Assembly (NCBI GenBank): GCA_003427395.1
Contig: BFEA01000014.1
Location: 786,835-850,834, forward strand
Direction of reading: 5' to 3'
Source of the DNA: Chara braunii
Taxonomy: Eukaryota; Streptophyta; Charophyceae; Charales; Characeae
DNA: 64,000 nt
Shown here: piece after piece, positions 20,421-31,595 of the stretch
Position numbering within the stretch: position 1 is the first letter of the stretch
Layout of the letters: every line of letters begins with the position of its first letter
Notes under the pieces: generated by a model
The model's database searches: none
What the model saw: the letters and a program-made list of their open reading frames with translations, nothing else
Told to the model about the DNA's origin: nothing
Position numbers and translations under genes: made by a program

Positions 20421-20609
20421 AGTTCTTGTAATTGTTTTTTTAACTCTTCTAATTCCCTATGACACAGTCAATAGATGGGTCATTTGAGAATCTTACTTCC
20501 GAAAATGATCTCAATAGCGTGCTTAATAGCACGTTAAGTTATCCCCGTTGGTTCAATTTGTAAGTCATTAAATTTACTTAAAAGTGTATCTATAGAAGGA
20601 GGATATTGA

Positions 20610-20680
20610 GGGGGCACCATGCAATAATGTGCCCTGCAATACCACACTTGAGGCGTTGTCGATTTTTCATCTATACCTGC
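20610..20680 (-). pseudogene. Trace of a CCHC zinc knuckle
   Basis: The minus strand here encodes KCGIAGHIIAWC, matching the second half of a C-x2-C-x4-H-x4-C knuckle with the first cysteine lost. Only about 200-250 bases separate it from the RT N-terminal motifs. A normal gypsy element has a protease domain of some 300 bases or more in that interval. Confidence 0.55.
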
Positions 20681-20979
20681 CATTCTTCCCGTGTCAAGTT
20701 CATTTTCTCTCAGGGTCTTCCGGCTACAATACCGGGATGCTCCGGGAAGGAGCGTGCTCTCTTCTTCTTGTATCCTCCCGAATTGGTGCCACCCTTATTG
20801 GCCACCATAACACTGACGTCACCCTTCCCAGACTCATTGCCACCGTTTGCTACACCCTCGGCCTCATCGAGGGGCCACTTCTCCATTGTGTCGTCATCAA
20901 AGACGACGAGGGTGTGATCCTGTCTCTTCTGCCTCCACAGGATCCTCTTTCCATTCCCAAACCCACCTGACGGTCTACT

Positions 20980-22426
20980 TCATACAACGGATGCATAGAT
21001 GCCTTTCACATGTGCAATCATTTGCTCCCTTTGAAGCGCGAGGTTACAAAACTGGCTATAATTATACTTACCCGATTTTGCTTCAGCCACGAGCTGTCCA
21101 CGGATAGGCTCAGGCAACGCGCGAGAGTAGATGTAAAGGAATTGGTTATCCTGCAGATTCAAACCGGGTACGTGCAGCAGGCGATCCACTTCGCGAGACA
21201 AAGCATCCACAGTAGTCCAACGCTCCTGACTGATTGTAGTGAGCTCATCAAAAGCTTTGTCAGCCATTGTTTTGTCAAGGAATCTCTCCTTCATCTTTTG
21301 GAGAAACTCCCTGAGTGTCATGGTTTTGGCCCACTCACATATATCTTCAAAGCCAGCGATATTGGCTTCACACAAGACCCACTCCTTGGCGACTTCACCA
21401 AGACAAGAGGTTGAAAACGCAACTTGGCTTTCGGCCTCAACAGGAGTGGTGCTGCAGTAAATTTGTATCTCTGCTATCCACAATAGCAGATAATCCCCTC
21501 GCTTACCATTGTAGGTGAAAGGAAGCTTCATCTTAACCTTTTGTTTCTTCTTTGCAACTTCTTTCTTTGCAGGCTCTGGTTCTTTCGCCGCCGACTCCTT
21601 TGTCGGTTCCCTTTTTTTTAAGGTCTCAGGTTCTTTTTGAGACTTCATGGCATCCTTTATCAACTTTTCCTCGGGTTCCTTCTTGTCTTCTTTCCCCTCG
21701 GCCTCCTCCTCATGCACCACTTTGTTATTTCCTTTTACCAGTCTTATCATCATCTGCAGTTCGGCGGTAACATTGTCAATCTTCATTTCTAAGTGGGGAA
21801 GGTAAGTCATCATGTTTTGTAAAACTGATGCCAAGTCAACTTTTGAATACTCCACATTAAACTTTTGCCTAATTTCTTCTACTTCCTTTGCCTTTTCTTC
21901 TTTTTCCCTCTTCTCATTCTGGTAAGTTTCTTTTTTTCAATTCTGCTTCCAATGCGGTCTGCATTTGTTTGATGGTGTCGCCCATAATTTCTTCTGGCAA
22001 TTCTTCTTTTCTACAAGCTTCCGCCTTCTCTTCTTCTTTGGCCTCTTCTCTTCTTGTCATCTTCGCAAATTGCTCAACAACAAAGTGATCGAGAGTCATT
22101 CGTGATCGATCAATAGTTTGCTGCACTCTTCCACTTGTTTCCAACAACTGGACAACAATTTCAGCCTGTTGTAGTTCGGCTTTTGCTGCCCGCAGATCAA
22201 ACAGGCTGCGTACGTGTTGTCCAGCCTCAGGGTCAGCTTCTTGCATCTCTTGGAGCAATGTGCGAAGACGGTTCAACATTGGATGTCGTTGTTCATCAAT
22301 TTGGCCACGGGTCTTTATCACTACCTCTTTTTCATCAGCAAAGGGACTGCAGGAGTTGGGGTAGAACAAATGGGGAATAAAGCGGGTTAGAATGGACACA
22401 AGCGGATAATTCCACACAAAAGTCAT
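20980..22426 (-). pseudogene. gag polyprotein remnant
   Basis: Two minus-strand frames in order. 21914-22426 is a coiled-coil-like, Glu/Lys/Gln-rich N-terminal part (LLQEMQEADPEAGQHVRSLF). 20980-21855 (291 codons) has a Lys/Glu-rich linker and then a capsid-type domain with KLPFTYNGKRGD, VAKEWVLCEAN and EFLQKMKERF, ending ALQREQMIAHVKG. The W/F pattern and the ERF...A...L region match plant Ty3 capsid proteins. One frameshift separates the two frames near 21860-21910. Confidence 0.85.
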
Positions 22427-22869
22427 TCAAACAAGTGAGTTTGCCGCACAATCAACTTAAAAAGACAATAGAAAATTTCACGGCCTCACTTCAATTTCTT
22501 CTCCACGACAAAGAAAATTATAAAGAAATAAACAAGGATTCAGATTCTTCTATTTTTTTTTGTTTCTAATTTTGCTTTATTTGTGTGATGACGTTCTTAT
22601 CTGAGAGTGTACAGGTAGCGCAGCCACAACCAATGTGGTCAACACAACAACACAGTTTGGTAAATAGCAAGTATCCACATAACAACCCACGAGGGGAGTA
22701 GAGTCAGCCAACAACAATCACAAACAATCAATGCGTCAGCTGCCCAACCTTTCGGTGTCTCATTGCAGGTACTTGGACCAGGCACCAAGACTGGTACGGG
22801 GCACTACGTGTAACCTAGTGTCGTGCCAGTCAATGCACAGGTGCAAGTGTTGATCAGCGCACTCCTCCA

Positions 22870-23169
22870 GCCACGTGTCACTCCCCAGTCTGACTAACAC
22901 AACACATCCACGGAGTATGCGATGTCAGTGTCAATGGCCAGCAAGGTTGACAACTGCTATGCCACGTCAGCAGCGCACTATCTGCCAATCCCATTCGTCA
23001 TTGGTATGCCACGTCAGATTGAAGATACCGTTAGAGTCTGGAAGTGCCCCGTCAGCAGGTAAGTCGCGACACATGTATACCACATCAGATAATACCCTGT
23101 CGATTCTTCGATGCCACGTCAGCACCCATGTGCTATGCCACGTAGGCAGCGCCCCCAATGCCACGTCGA
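22870..23169 (-). promoter_or_regulatory. Leader with repeated bZIP-type motifs
   Basis: Between the primer binding site and gag, the plus strand has GCCACGTCAG at 22961, 23008 and 23113, with near matches GCCACGTGTCA (22870), GCCCCGTCAG (23046), GCCACGTAGG (23137) and GCCACGTCGA (23160). On the element's own strand this is CTGACGTGGC, the G/C-box hybrid bound by plant bZIP factors. Degenerate versions (GCCATGTCAG) occur in the LTR. The regulatory role is inference from the motif. Confidence 0.5.
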
Positions 23170-23203
23170 AGCGCCAAACAACAGATCGCGACGAAGGAGG
23201 TAA

Positions 23204-23215
23204 GCTCTGATACCA
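23204..23215 (-). other. Primer binding site for initiator methionine tRNA
   Basis: Minus-strand TGGTATCAGAGC, separated from the LTR end by three bases (ATT). This is the standard plant PBS complementary to the 3' end of tRNA-iMet. It fixes the element's direction and the inner edge of the right LTR. Confidence 0.92.
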
Positions 23216-23218
23216 AAT

Positions 23219-24206
23219 TGTAATGAACCCAATCAGGAGAGAAACTCGCCAAGTGTCGAAGTACAAGATGTCTTAGCAATGATGAATGTTTCCAATACGC
23301 ATGACATGTGATGTCGTAACCATTGGATGAAACTGATAGGAGGGAGAAAAGACTTGTCCATCAGTGTCCTTGTAGATATATCCTCCTCAATCCCCACTCC
23401 TTCGGGCATCTCCCCACGTCCACGTCAACAAACAATATCCCAGAAACAAGTTTGACAAAATCTTCACAGCATAGTGCCACTTAGGCACAAATCTTCCATG
23501 AAGATGTCTCTGCAACGCACAATGTTGACAGCATTAACAAGTAAGTTTCCCTCTCTCTCTTACTCAATCAATCCCGCAGTTCCTAATCTCCCTCTTTATC
23601 GAATCCCCAATCTGCGTCGAAGTCTGTGTGGCATGCGCCACATCTGCAATATCGAAGACAACGTGGCAAGTGCTACATCAGCAACCAAGTACACAGCTGG
23701 CGCTAACAGCAGAGAGGCGGCAACACACAATGCAGCAGTCTCACATCGTCGTCGCATAATGCCAGCGTAGTACCAACATCTTGCCAACATCAAGCCAGCG
23801 TCCATCCAGCGTCCTGCCAACGTCAAGCAGCAAGTGCAACACTGAATGTTAACCCCCAGGGGCCGGGTCAATAACTAATGTTGACGGCGTTGACCAGCCC
23901 CTGGTCTCTCAAGTACAAAGGCTCAAATTGACTCATAACCGATGGCCTGGATCGCGAACAGTTACAGACTTCCACTTGGACCAAATGCTGCCTAGATACG
24001 TACGTACAACCAAGTGTGTGTGTCTGATTAGTGGCCTGGACTGGGTCCGTGCAGACTTCGACCAACTGTCAGGCGCAGGGCCTCTGAAGTCTCATTTCAA
24101 AGCCTTGTTTCGCACAGTCATTCGCAGGGCCTTGCCGAGGCCGAACTGTGGCTTGTGGGTGGGCCCCCTAGCCAACGACATAATCATATTTGAGCGGGTT
24201 ATTGCA
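23219..24206 (-). repeat. 5' LTR of the chromovirus
   Basis: Begins TGTAATGAACCCAATCAGGA and ends GGTTATTGCA on the plus strand, matching the left LTR at both ends. Many differences from the left LTR are transitions, including at CpG sites. The outer flank is an unrelated A/T stretch leading into another interspersed repeat. Confidence 0.88.
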
Positions 24207-24229
24207 AGTTCCATAATATATATATTAGG

Positions 24230-24500
24230 CTGCAGGGCATGGGGGAGACGAGAGGGCAGACAACATGCAAGTATACCAAACATGCAAACCGAAAAAAAAA
24301 AAAAAAAAAACAAGTCTCAAAAAGCAGCAAGAACGAAAAAAATAAAAGTTGATGATAACAAGATTGTTTCGTCGGAATTGCACCGACTCATTAGGCCTCG
24401 GGGAGGTTGAACCCTCAACAATTTGCGGAATCCCCGTACTGATGGTTTGGGTCATGAACCATTTGACTGTCCCCAAGCGGGACATAGCAGAGCGGGCAGC
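24230..24500 (-). mobile_element. Partial copy of the ribozyme-bearing repeat
   Basis: Shares GGGCAGACAACATGCAAGTA-type sequence, an A-run (24293-24310), GAACGAAAAAAATAAAAG and the hammerhead region with the copies at 11.3 and 14.7 kb. It is cut off at about 24500 by an inverted repeat. Confidence 0.6.
24362..24423 (-). ncRNA. Type III hammerhead ribozyme with intact stem II
   Basis: Minus strand: stem III AATTGT with ACAATC (five pairs), stem I GAGG...CCTC followed by an eight-base insertion, core CTAATGA (G-to-A change from CTGATGA), stem II GTCGG (24383-24387 in plus numbering as CCGAC) with loop TGCAATT and partner CCGAC (24371-24375 as GTCGG), then GAAA. Stem II and the GAAA box are exactly as the family requires; the core substitution and stem I insertion should stop cleavage. 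Confidence 0.65.
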
Positions 24501-24511
24501 AACCCTGCAGA

Positions 24512-24637
24512 GCACCAGGCAACACAGTAGAGGCAACCCAACTGCTTATCACCAACGGATGAGCAGATGCCCTGTCGTTCCTTGCAGTCGTCTTTGGTGA
24601 TAAGCAGTTGGGTTGCCTCTAATATGTTGCCTGGTGC
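24512..24637. repeat. Inverted repeat, 44-bp arms
   Basis: 24512-24554 (GCACCAGGCAACACAGTAGA, then GGCAACCCAACTGCTTATCA) is repeated in reverse complement at 24593-24637 with a few differences near one end. The loop is 38 nt. The left arm resembles the GGCAACCCAACTAC phrase in repeat A, so this may be an inverted duplication of part of that repeat. Confidence 0.92.
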
Positions 24638-24959
24638 CCAAACAATCTCAATATACATTTTCTCTCAACCCTTTCTCCCTTTTTGCTCCATTCTACGTCT
24701 ATCCATGCCTCACTTTCTTTCAATCGATTCACTAACGGTCTGGACAGCTTCCAGGCCACAATCCTTATCTCTATCTTTGGAATATTTCTCAAGGAACACT
24801 TTATTTTCCTTGAGATTGGTACTATCTTTCTTCAAAGGAAGGTCATATCTTCCTTAGCTCATTACTAGGGTTAGACATAACTTTACGCCTGGGTAGCACC
24901 ACGTACACGTATGCGGTGTGCACACGTACATGTCTGAAAACCTGCATACGCGTACGTAT

Positions 24960-25720
24960 TGTTTTTTTTTTTTTTTTTAATATATATGTATAGATTGTAT
25001 AGTATATAATTTATATAATATATGTATATGATATATTGTGTTTAAAATTTTAAATGTATAGGAGGAGGAGGAGGAAAATCTTCCTCCTCCTCCTCCCCCT
25101 TCCCATAGCCGACGAGCGATGGCGACGGGCGATGGGGACGGACGATGGGGACGGGAGATGGTGACGGACGATGGCGACAGGCGATGACATGGCGACGATG
25201 GCGACTCCTCGGGCGACGGCAACTCCTCCTCGGGCGACGGCGACTCCTCCTAGTCGGGCGATGACGGTGCACCCCCTACCGGACCCCTTCCCCGCGTTAC
25301 CCCAGGCCGCGAGTTCCAAGATCGCAGGGGACGGTGCACCCCCCGACCAAAGACCTTCCTCTCGTTACCCCCCTGACCTTCCCCTAGCTCCCAAAGTCCC
25401 CCCACTTGGGGCCACGGCCAAAAAAAGGAACAAAAATGGCCTGCGACGACCACAAAAATCCGAAAATTCCAGAGTCCACAAAATTACAGCAAGTCCTAGG
25501 AAAGTCCGAAAGATTCCGGTCCGACAAAAAAATTGCAGCAGACAGGCCAACGCTGACCGGAACCGGTCCAGTCTGAGGCAAGCCAAGCCAAGTCCACTTC
25601 CTTTATTTTGCTGCTATAGTGCAGCAATGGGACACAATTGTTTATTCGTGAAGTTGCAGAAGCGCTGCTGCTGCCTGTGTGACAGAGCGACTTCAGCAAG
25701 ATCGCGCTAGGAAGGAGCGC
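24960..25720. repeat. Low-complexity A/T then GC-rich DNA
   Basis: A T-run and TATATA stretch (24961-25040) is followed by (GGA/TCC)n and GACGGGCGATGGG-type repeats (25062-25260). The plus-strand frame of 179 codons and the overlapping minus frames are compositionally biased products of these repeats. The segment 25735-25790 resembles 10440-10500 in reverse orientation (GGCGGCTAT(A/G)GCCGC with TGCTACCCTATC), so a further interspersed repeat is shared. Confidence 0.5.
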
Positions 25721-25857
25721 TGAAGGCAACCATAGCTGGGGTAGTGATAGGGTAGCAGGGCGGCTATAGCCGCCAAGGTTGGAGTCTGATTTGAGAAGGT
25801 ATATCCAGGGCACGATCCTAGGAAGCGAGAGAGACTGTGAGGTTCACTGATACAAGG

Positions 25858-25860
<3 letters not shown>

Positions 25861-25933
<73 letters not shown>

Positions 25934-25935
25934 AG

Positions 25936-25968
<33 letters not shown>
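25861..25968. repeat. (GA)n microsatellite followed by a G-run
   Basis: About 66 bp of GA, a GGGA transition, then a run of about 28 G. Frames through it are artefacts. Confidence 0.98.
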
Positions 25969-26453
25969 GAGACAGTTACATACATGAATCGAGGCTGAGT
26001 CTGTCTGAGCGGCAGACACCACAAGAGATCTGAGCACTTTCTTTTTGTATAATAAAGATATTCTGCTTATCAATCTCTCGCGAGATTCTTACGGCTCGGC
26101 TATCAGCTCCAAGTGTGAATGCTCATCTGGTTATTTATTGCACGTGTGTGCGAGGTTGAGGGTGACTGATGTGCAGTTCATTGCATGTTTCTATCATTAA
26201 TTCTTTAATGATGATTCTACCATTCCATCATCCTCACATCCATCCATAGTGAGATGAACCATTCATCTCGTTCAAACTCATAGAGGAAGAGTCATCATTA
26301 GAAAATCTTTTCTAGTCATCTTTTTACTAACTGTCTAGCATCTCGAGTCTCTTCAGATTATTTTTAACTAAAACATGCTTAATATAGCATCCAAACTTTT
26401 CCGGGACCATAATCATTTCAACTTCCGTTTTGTCTCAAGGGCGTAGAACCAGT

Positions 26454-27388
26454 GAGCATAATAAGCAGGCTACTCTCAGACTCACATCCCATCATGCTCT
26501 TGTCGGAACGTTATTTGGAGTTAATCATGGTGGGTTGGTTACTTCGAGACTCATATCGCACCACATCTTCGAATCTGGGGACAACGTTTGAAAAGTTAGT
26601 CATATGGTGGGTAGGTTATTATGCAATTCACTGCCCACCGAATTGTCGAGCCTATAAAATGTTAAGGTCCAACACTTTGAAAAAAAAAAAGCGTTCGAAA
26701 AGTCACACGTACGGCGGGTAGGCATCTCCGAGTCCCACATCCCGCCATTGTTGGTCAAAAGTGGAAAGGTTACGGTTTCAATATATAGACGGATTTAGAT
26801 ACGGTGGGCAGAGTACTCCAAGACACATATCCCACCACATCTTTGAATCTATAGACTCGGAGTGTTAGGTATTAGAATTGAAAGGACGTTGGCAGATGTT
26901 AGCAGTGTCAATTACAGTGTAATTCACTCCCACTGCGTTGACCAGAAAGAGACTAAGGATTTAATATATAGATGGTCTAGACTTGATGGGCAGGCTACTC
27001 TAAGACTCATTCCCACCTTATCGTCGACCCTTTTAGGATGCCAATAGGAAAGATGGTCGACAATTTTTCACACATGGTGGGTAGGCTATGTCGAGTCTCA
27101 TAACCCACCGTGTTGTCGAATCTATAGAACTTCAAAATTTGGAAACGGTTAATCTGGTGGGTACGTTACTCTGAGCCTTATTCCCGCCGTTTATTCAAAC
27201 GTATAGAACATCAAGTATAAGAAATGGAAAAAACGTATGGAGAGTTAGACACACAATAGGTAGGCTACTATGAGACTCCCACCCCACCCCACCACACCGT
27301 TGTACCTATAGAATGTTACACATCAAAATTTGAAAAGATGCTCATGTGGTCAGTCACACGGGGTTTGTTACTCTGCAACTCGTACCCC
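26454..27388. repeat. Array 1: eleven hairpin modules with changing stems
   Basis: Degenerate units spaced 75-107 bp each carry a 6-bp stem around a roughly 22-nt segment like TAGGCTACTCTGAGACTCAT. Stems include GAGCAT/ATGCTC (26454-26499), GGTGGG/CCCACC (26606-26639, 26803-26836), GGCGGG/CCCGCC (26713-26746), GCAGTG/CACTGC (26902-26936), GGTGGGT/ACCCACC (27076-27109), GGTGGG/CCCGCC with a T-G pair (27156-27188) and GGGGT/ACCCC (27360-27388). Between hairpins a second conserved phrase, TTGTCGAATCTATAGAA, recurs. No coding frame explains the pattern. Function unknown. Confidence 0.8.
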
Positions 27389-28390
27389 ACCGCGTCTTTC
27401 CAAAATTTAGTTTGTCGAGGGAGTTGGTTTTAAGATGGGCTAGCTTATAAAGAGTTATTTTCGATATCAATTGAACGAATATCGGAAATAGGAAAGTAAA
27501 GAATTTTCGAAAATACGAGCGAAAGTTTGTTTCCAAAATACGAGCGAAGTTATGACTTTCGAAAAACAACGGATTTAGTTTAACATGTATGTTACTTTTG
27601 GGACACACCGTTTTCCACACCAAGATGGTTACCCAAATAGCAATTGCGTTAAGTAGTTCAGAAATTTTGAATGTAGGTTGGTGTATCATGACTGTAAGTT
27701 ATGCCGAGTTTCAAAATCCAAAGAAGTTACCGGTCATTATTCTAGGGTTCGCTACTTATTGTGTCGATCAAACTTACAAAGTTTTGGAAGGACAGAATCA
27801 AGTTAGTCACGATGGGCACGCTACTCTACGACTCACATCCATTATGAAGCTGGTCAGTAGACAAGAAGGTTGCAGATATCTTAGCATTGGTGAGATCGTC
27901 ATACATTCTTTCAAAGAATTTTAGTTGGAGATGCGGCTTATTTTCGACGTGATGCAAGCGATGAGGTTGCCCTCGAACATTTGAGAGAATTAGAGGTTGT
28001 AAACAGATCCCTCATAAATTTATAAGAGAGGTATGATAGAGGATGAAGCTTAGCAGGGCAGCCGTCTCTGGGTCCAATTTGTTAGGCAGAGTGGGCGCAG
28101 CTCGTTGACTGGAGAATCCAACGTTAGGTGGTAGGCAGTCTCTCTGGTTCACATCCTACCGCCCACCTTTCAAGTAGTCAGGAGGATTGACAGGGCAGCC
28201 TATTCAGGGTCCACATCCCCACCTCCTCTCCTTTTTAGACAACATACTTGTAGTACTTCCAAAGAAAGTCATGTTCCAATACAGTCGCCACTCACAATCA
28301 TCCTCAGAGGTAGTTGTAGTCTTTAGGGGAGTATGGGATAGGGTGGAAGTCGCGTACCTATCAACTCCCTACCTTCAAAGTTCCTCCTGA
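27389..28390. repeat. Weaker continuation of array 1
   Basis: Further, more decayed modules occur at about 27811-27842 (GATGGG...ATCCAT around CACGCTACTCTACGACTCAC), 28130-28160 (GGTAGG...CCTACC, a perfect stem around CAGTCTCTCTGGTTCACAT) and 28184-28222. Other units are guesses. A short direct repeat AAAATACGAGCGAA occurs near 27510 and 27536. Confidence 0.5.
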
Positions 28391-28804
28391 ATTCCGACAG
28401 AGCTCCGCAATCGCCTTGTGCTTGTAACGGGGCTAATTATACTTTCTTCCTCATATCAATTCCAAAAACAATGAGGGGTTTGGACAAATAATAATAAGAT
28501 CCGCCAATCGGAGCATGCACAAGAAGGATCAACGGAGAGTATTGCAGGAAAAGAGGATGTCACCCCGACGAGGCAAATCGAATAAGATACCCTCCCCTAA
28601 CTTAGGTTTTTAACATGGTTAGGCCAGACGCTCATATCCAAACACCGAAGGAGGGGTCCGGACCCGTGTATGGATCAATCCAGGCGCCCGGTTAACCAGA
28701 CATGAATCTGGCCAACCGGACATGTGGACGCAGACGGTCCCGTTGGGGTGGCCGAGTCCGGCTGTTCAGGTAAAAAAAAAAAAACAACGGCAGACACACA
28801 CACA

Positions 28805-29473
28805 NNNNNNNNNNNNNNNNNNNNNNNNNNNNNNNNNNNNNNNNNNNNNNNNNNNNNNNNNNNNNNNNNNNNNNNNNNNNNNNNNNNNNNNNNNNNNNNN
28901 NNNNNNNNNNNNNNNNNNNNNNNNNNNNNNNNNNNNNNNNNNNNNNNNNNNNNNNNNNNNNNNNNNNNNNNNNNNNNNNNNNNNNNNNNNNNNNNNNNNN
29001 NNNNNNNNNNNNNNNNNNNNNNNNNNNNNNNNNNNNNNNNNNNNNNNNNNNNNNNNNNNNNNNNNNNNNNNNNNNNNNNNNNNNNNNNNNNNNNNNNNNN
29101 NNNNNNNNNNNNNNNNNNNNNNNNNNNNNNNNNNNNNNNNNNNNNNNNNNNNNNNNNNNNNNNNNNNNNNNNNNNNNNNNNNNNNNNNNNNNNNNNNNNN
29201 NNNNNNNNNNNNNNNNNNNNNNNNNNNNNNNNNNNNNNNNNNNNNNNNNNNNNNNNNNNNNNNNNNNNNNNNNNNNNNNNNNNNNNNNNNNNNNNNNNNN
29301 NNNNNNNNNNNNNNNNNNNNNNNNNNNNNNNNNNNNNNNNNNNNNNNNNNNNNNNNNNNNNNNNNNNNNNNNNNNNNNNNNNNNNNNNNNNNNNNNNNNN
29401 NNNNNNNNNNNNNNNNNNNNNNNNNNNNNNNNNNNNNNNNNNNNNNNNNNNNNNNNNNNNNNNNNNNNNNNNN
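28805..29473. other. Assembly gap (669 N)
   Basis: Undetermined bases between CACACACA on the left and a GT run on the right. Anything spanning the gap, including any link between arrays 1 and 2, cannot be read. Confidence 0.99.

Positions 29474-29508
<35 letters not shown>
29474..29508. repeat. (GT)n microsatellite
   Basis: About 35 bp of GT at the right edge of the gap; the left edge ends in CA repeats. Confidence 0.95.
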
Positions 29509-29512
<4 letters not shown>

Positions 29513-31595
29513 CTTTTTCTTTTTTCTTTGTTTGTTAAATTTATTTGTGTTTTTTTAACTTTTCTTTGTTTTCTTTCCAGAACCAGACTGCTGTAATTGT
29601 TGTAGCTGCTCTCACTAATCTATAAACAGCAGAGCACATTCATCAACCCAAAATTGGAATACGAAATGACAAGGAATGAGTTGTAATCCAAGTACCATTG
29701 CTACAACATTTTAACATCAATCCCCATCAAATAAAAATCTAATAAGAAGGTATGTGATCTTTCTCGAGGTTGCTTTCGTCTTACCCATTCAGAAGAACAA
29801 AAAAATAGAGACAAAATTACCACGGGCTTAATGTTGAACCAACGGTTGTCCGTACTAACAATCAGAGGAGATGATGACAACTTACCAATTAAAATGTTGA
29901 AATCAAGTGGGAGTCGTGATACTCATAGCACATTATCAAGCTTCGCAATTCTAACTAGAGAGCCAATTTATTTTCGCTTCAACAAAAGAACACTCACAAG
30001 ATAATATATATTAAAAAAAAGGCATGTAATCGGGGATCTTATTTGTCAAATTTAATCATGTCCCGTTCCCATCAGCATAATATCAACCGTTGACTCACTT
30101 TTGTCGTAACAGAAAAGTTAATCAGTCACTCAGATCATCGTAGCAACTCTTTCACTGTAGTCAATCTGTCGACGATCCACGTAGAAGTTCGTTTCGAGTC
30201 ACCAAGGAAGCATCACCCGACTGTAAAGTCGTACCAAAATTACAGTAATGAGAACTTTATTATGTCGAGTTGATACTTTGCACATACATCTGCTCTTGTT
30301 GATTGTTCGCAACCAAGTCTGAACTCAATCAGGATCATATTAGATAAATGAAAGATGACCGGAAAGGTGTATTACATAAATAACCTCGAACAAAGCTTGT
30401 CAGGCTATGACTAGGAAGGTGTATGACATAAATAACCTCGAACAAAGTTTGTCAGACTATGACCACATAGTTTAGAATTAGAGAGCACAAGATTATTGAT
30501 GGTGTTAATCATATTTAAAGCAAACTTATATCTCATACGCGATTAACGAGGAACCGATCTCGAGTTTTCAGTGCCCAATTAGTATTATGTCTCACCCGTC
30601 TATATCCATCTAAAAAAGACAAGGACAAAATGCACACGAGTGAGTAGAACAAATGACGGAGAAGAAAAAGATGTCAACTCCTTGACTTTACAAGCGACTT
30701 TATTAGTGTACACGGCCCTGAGTGAATCATCAGTCACCAATATTTCATATAGATAATCTACTCTCTTTTTACAGCTGATAACAATACTTATATCAGAACT
30801 AGTAAATCACCTTCCGCAAATGACTCGCATGAAGAAGAGGACACTGAGTCGGAAGTGATTGAGTTTGGAAGGATTTCAAGTATAGTACTCTACACAATGT
30901 GTTCCCTTCACTGACTGATTATGACATTCTGATGCGATGATAGTAACTTCCTCAGGTACGCTAACCGGTGATCACAAACCAACGAAAGTAATAGACGAGA
31001 TAAAGACAGTTGCTCGACGTTGTCGGTGCGAATACCCTTACAAGGGTATTCGCCCTGGTTTTTGCAAGCAACAGAAGATAAGTTTGGTTTAAAAGTTTAA
31101 GTATATTGCGCAAGGCGCGACTGTGTCTGCAGTTTACAATTGACTGGATGGTTGACTAGAGTAGAGAGTGTGTGGCCGTGCAGATTTGAGGAGCGTCGCA
31201 CGTGATCTCCCCTCTGATTGATGATCGTGGAAACCGACGTTGATCGCCGTTTTTTTTGTTTTTTTTTTGATTAAAGTAGGATTAAAGAGATTTTGTCTTT
31301 TGATTGGTGCGCTTGCCGGTGACTTGTGCGCATATGTGGAGGACGATATCGACAACAATGTGACCTTAAAACTATTTCGGTAAAATCTGATCTGTGCGGC
31401 GCGTCGATGGTGGAGTCAGAGCAGTGATGGTGAAATTTTTCTATTCCGTCCCATCTTAAAAATACGGGTCGACGAGTTCAACGTGCCTGCGAGCAGTGGC
31501 TGGTTAGCCCACGAAGCGGAAAAAGCCTGAATAACGGGGGTCGCTGCAAGTGCACGGTCGGCCAGCCACGATCTACCGCGATGGGTTGAGTGTGG
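29509..31595. other. Unrecognised A/T-rich unique DNA
   Basis: Nothing coding or repetitive stands out except the 53-bp duplication at 30361-30464 and a short inverted repeat AATACCCTTACAAGGGTATT at 31031-31050. Confidence 0.5.
30361..30464. repeat. 53-bp tandem duplication
   Basis: Units 30361-30413 and 30414-30464 share GGTGTAT(T/G)ACATAAATAA, CCTCGAACAAAG and TTGTCAG(G/A)CTATGAC. Confidence 0.92.

Larger units (their letters stand above)
16776..24206 (-). mobile_element. Degenerate Ty3/gypsy chromovirus
   Basis: A 7.4-kb element reading right to left. It has two LTRs (left 16776-17809, right 23219-24206), a primer binding site next to the right LTR, and minus-strand remnants in the order gag, zinc knuckle, RT, integrase, chromodomain. 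That order, with integrase after RT and a C-terminal chromodomain, defines chromoviruses. Every frame is broken by stops or shifts, and the LTRs look only about 80-85 percent alike by eye. No 5-bp target duplication is seen (AAGGT on the left, AGTTC on the right), so it is old, or assembled from two insertions. The protease region appears to be missing. Confidence 0.92.

Noticed and set aside
25171-25710. Plus-strand frame of 179 codons
   Set aside because: Product of GACGGCGACTCC-type simple repeats followed by unrelated sequence; no domain or conserved partner.
28722-29596. Open frames of 278 and 290 codons spanning the N gap
   Set aside because: They consist almost entirely of undetermined bases and GT repeats.
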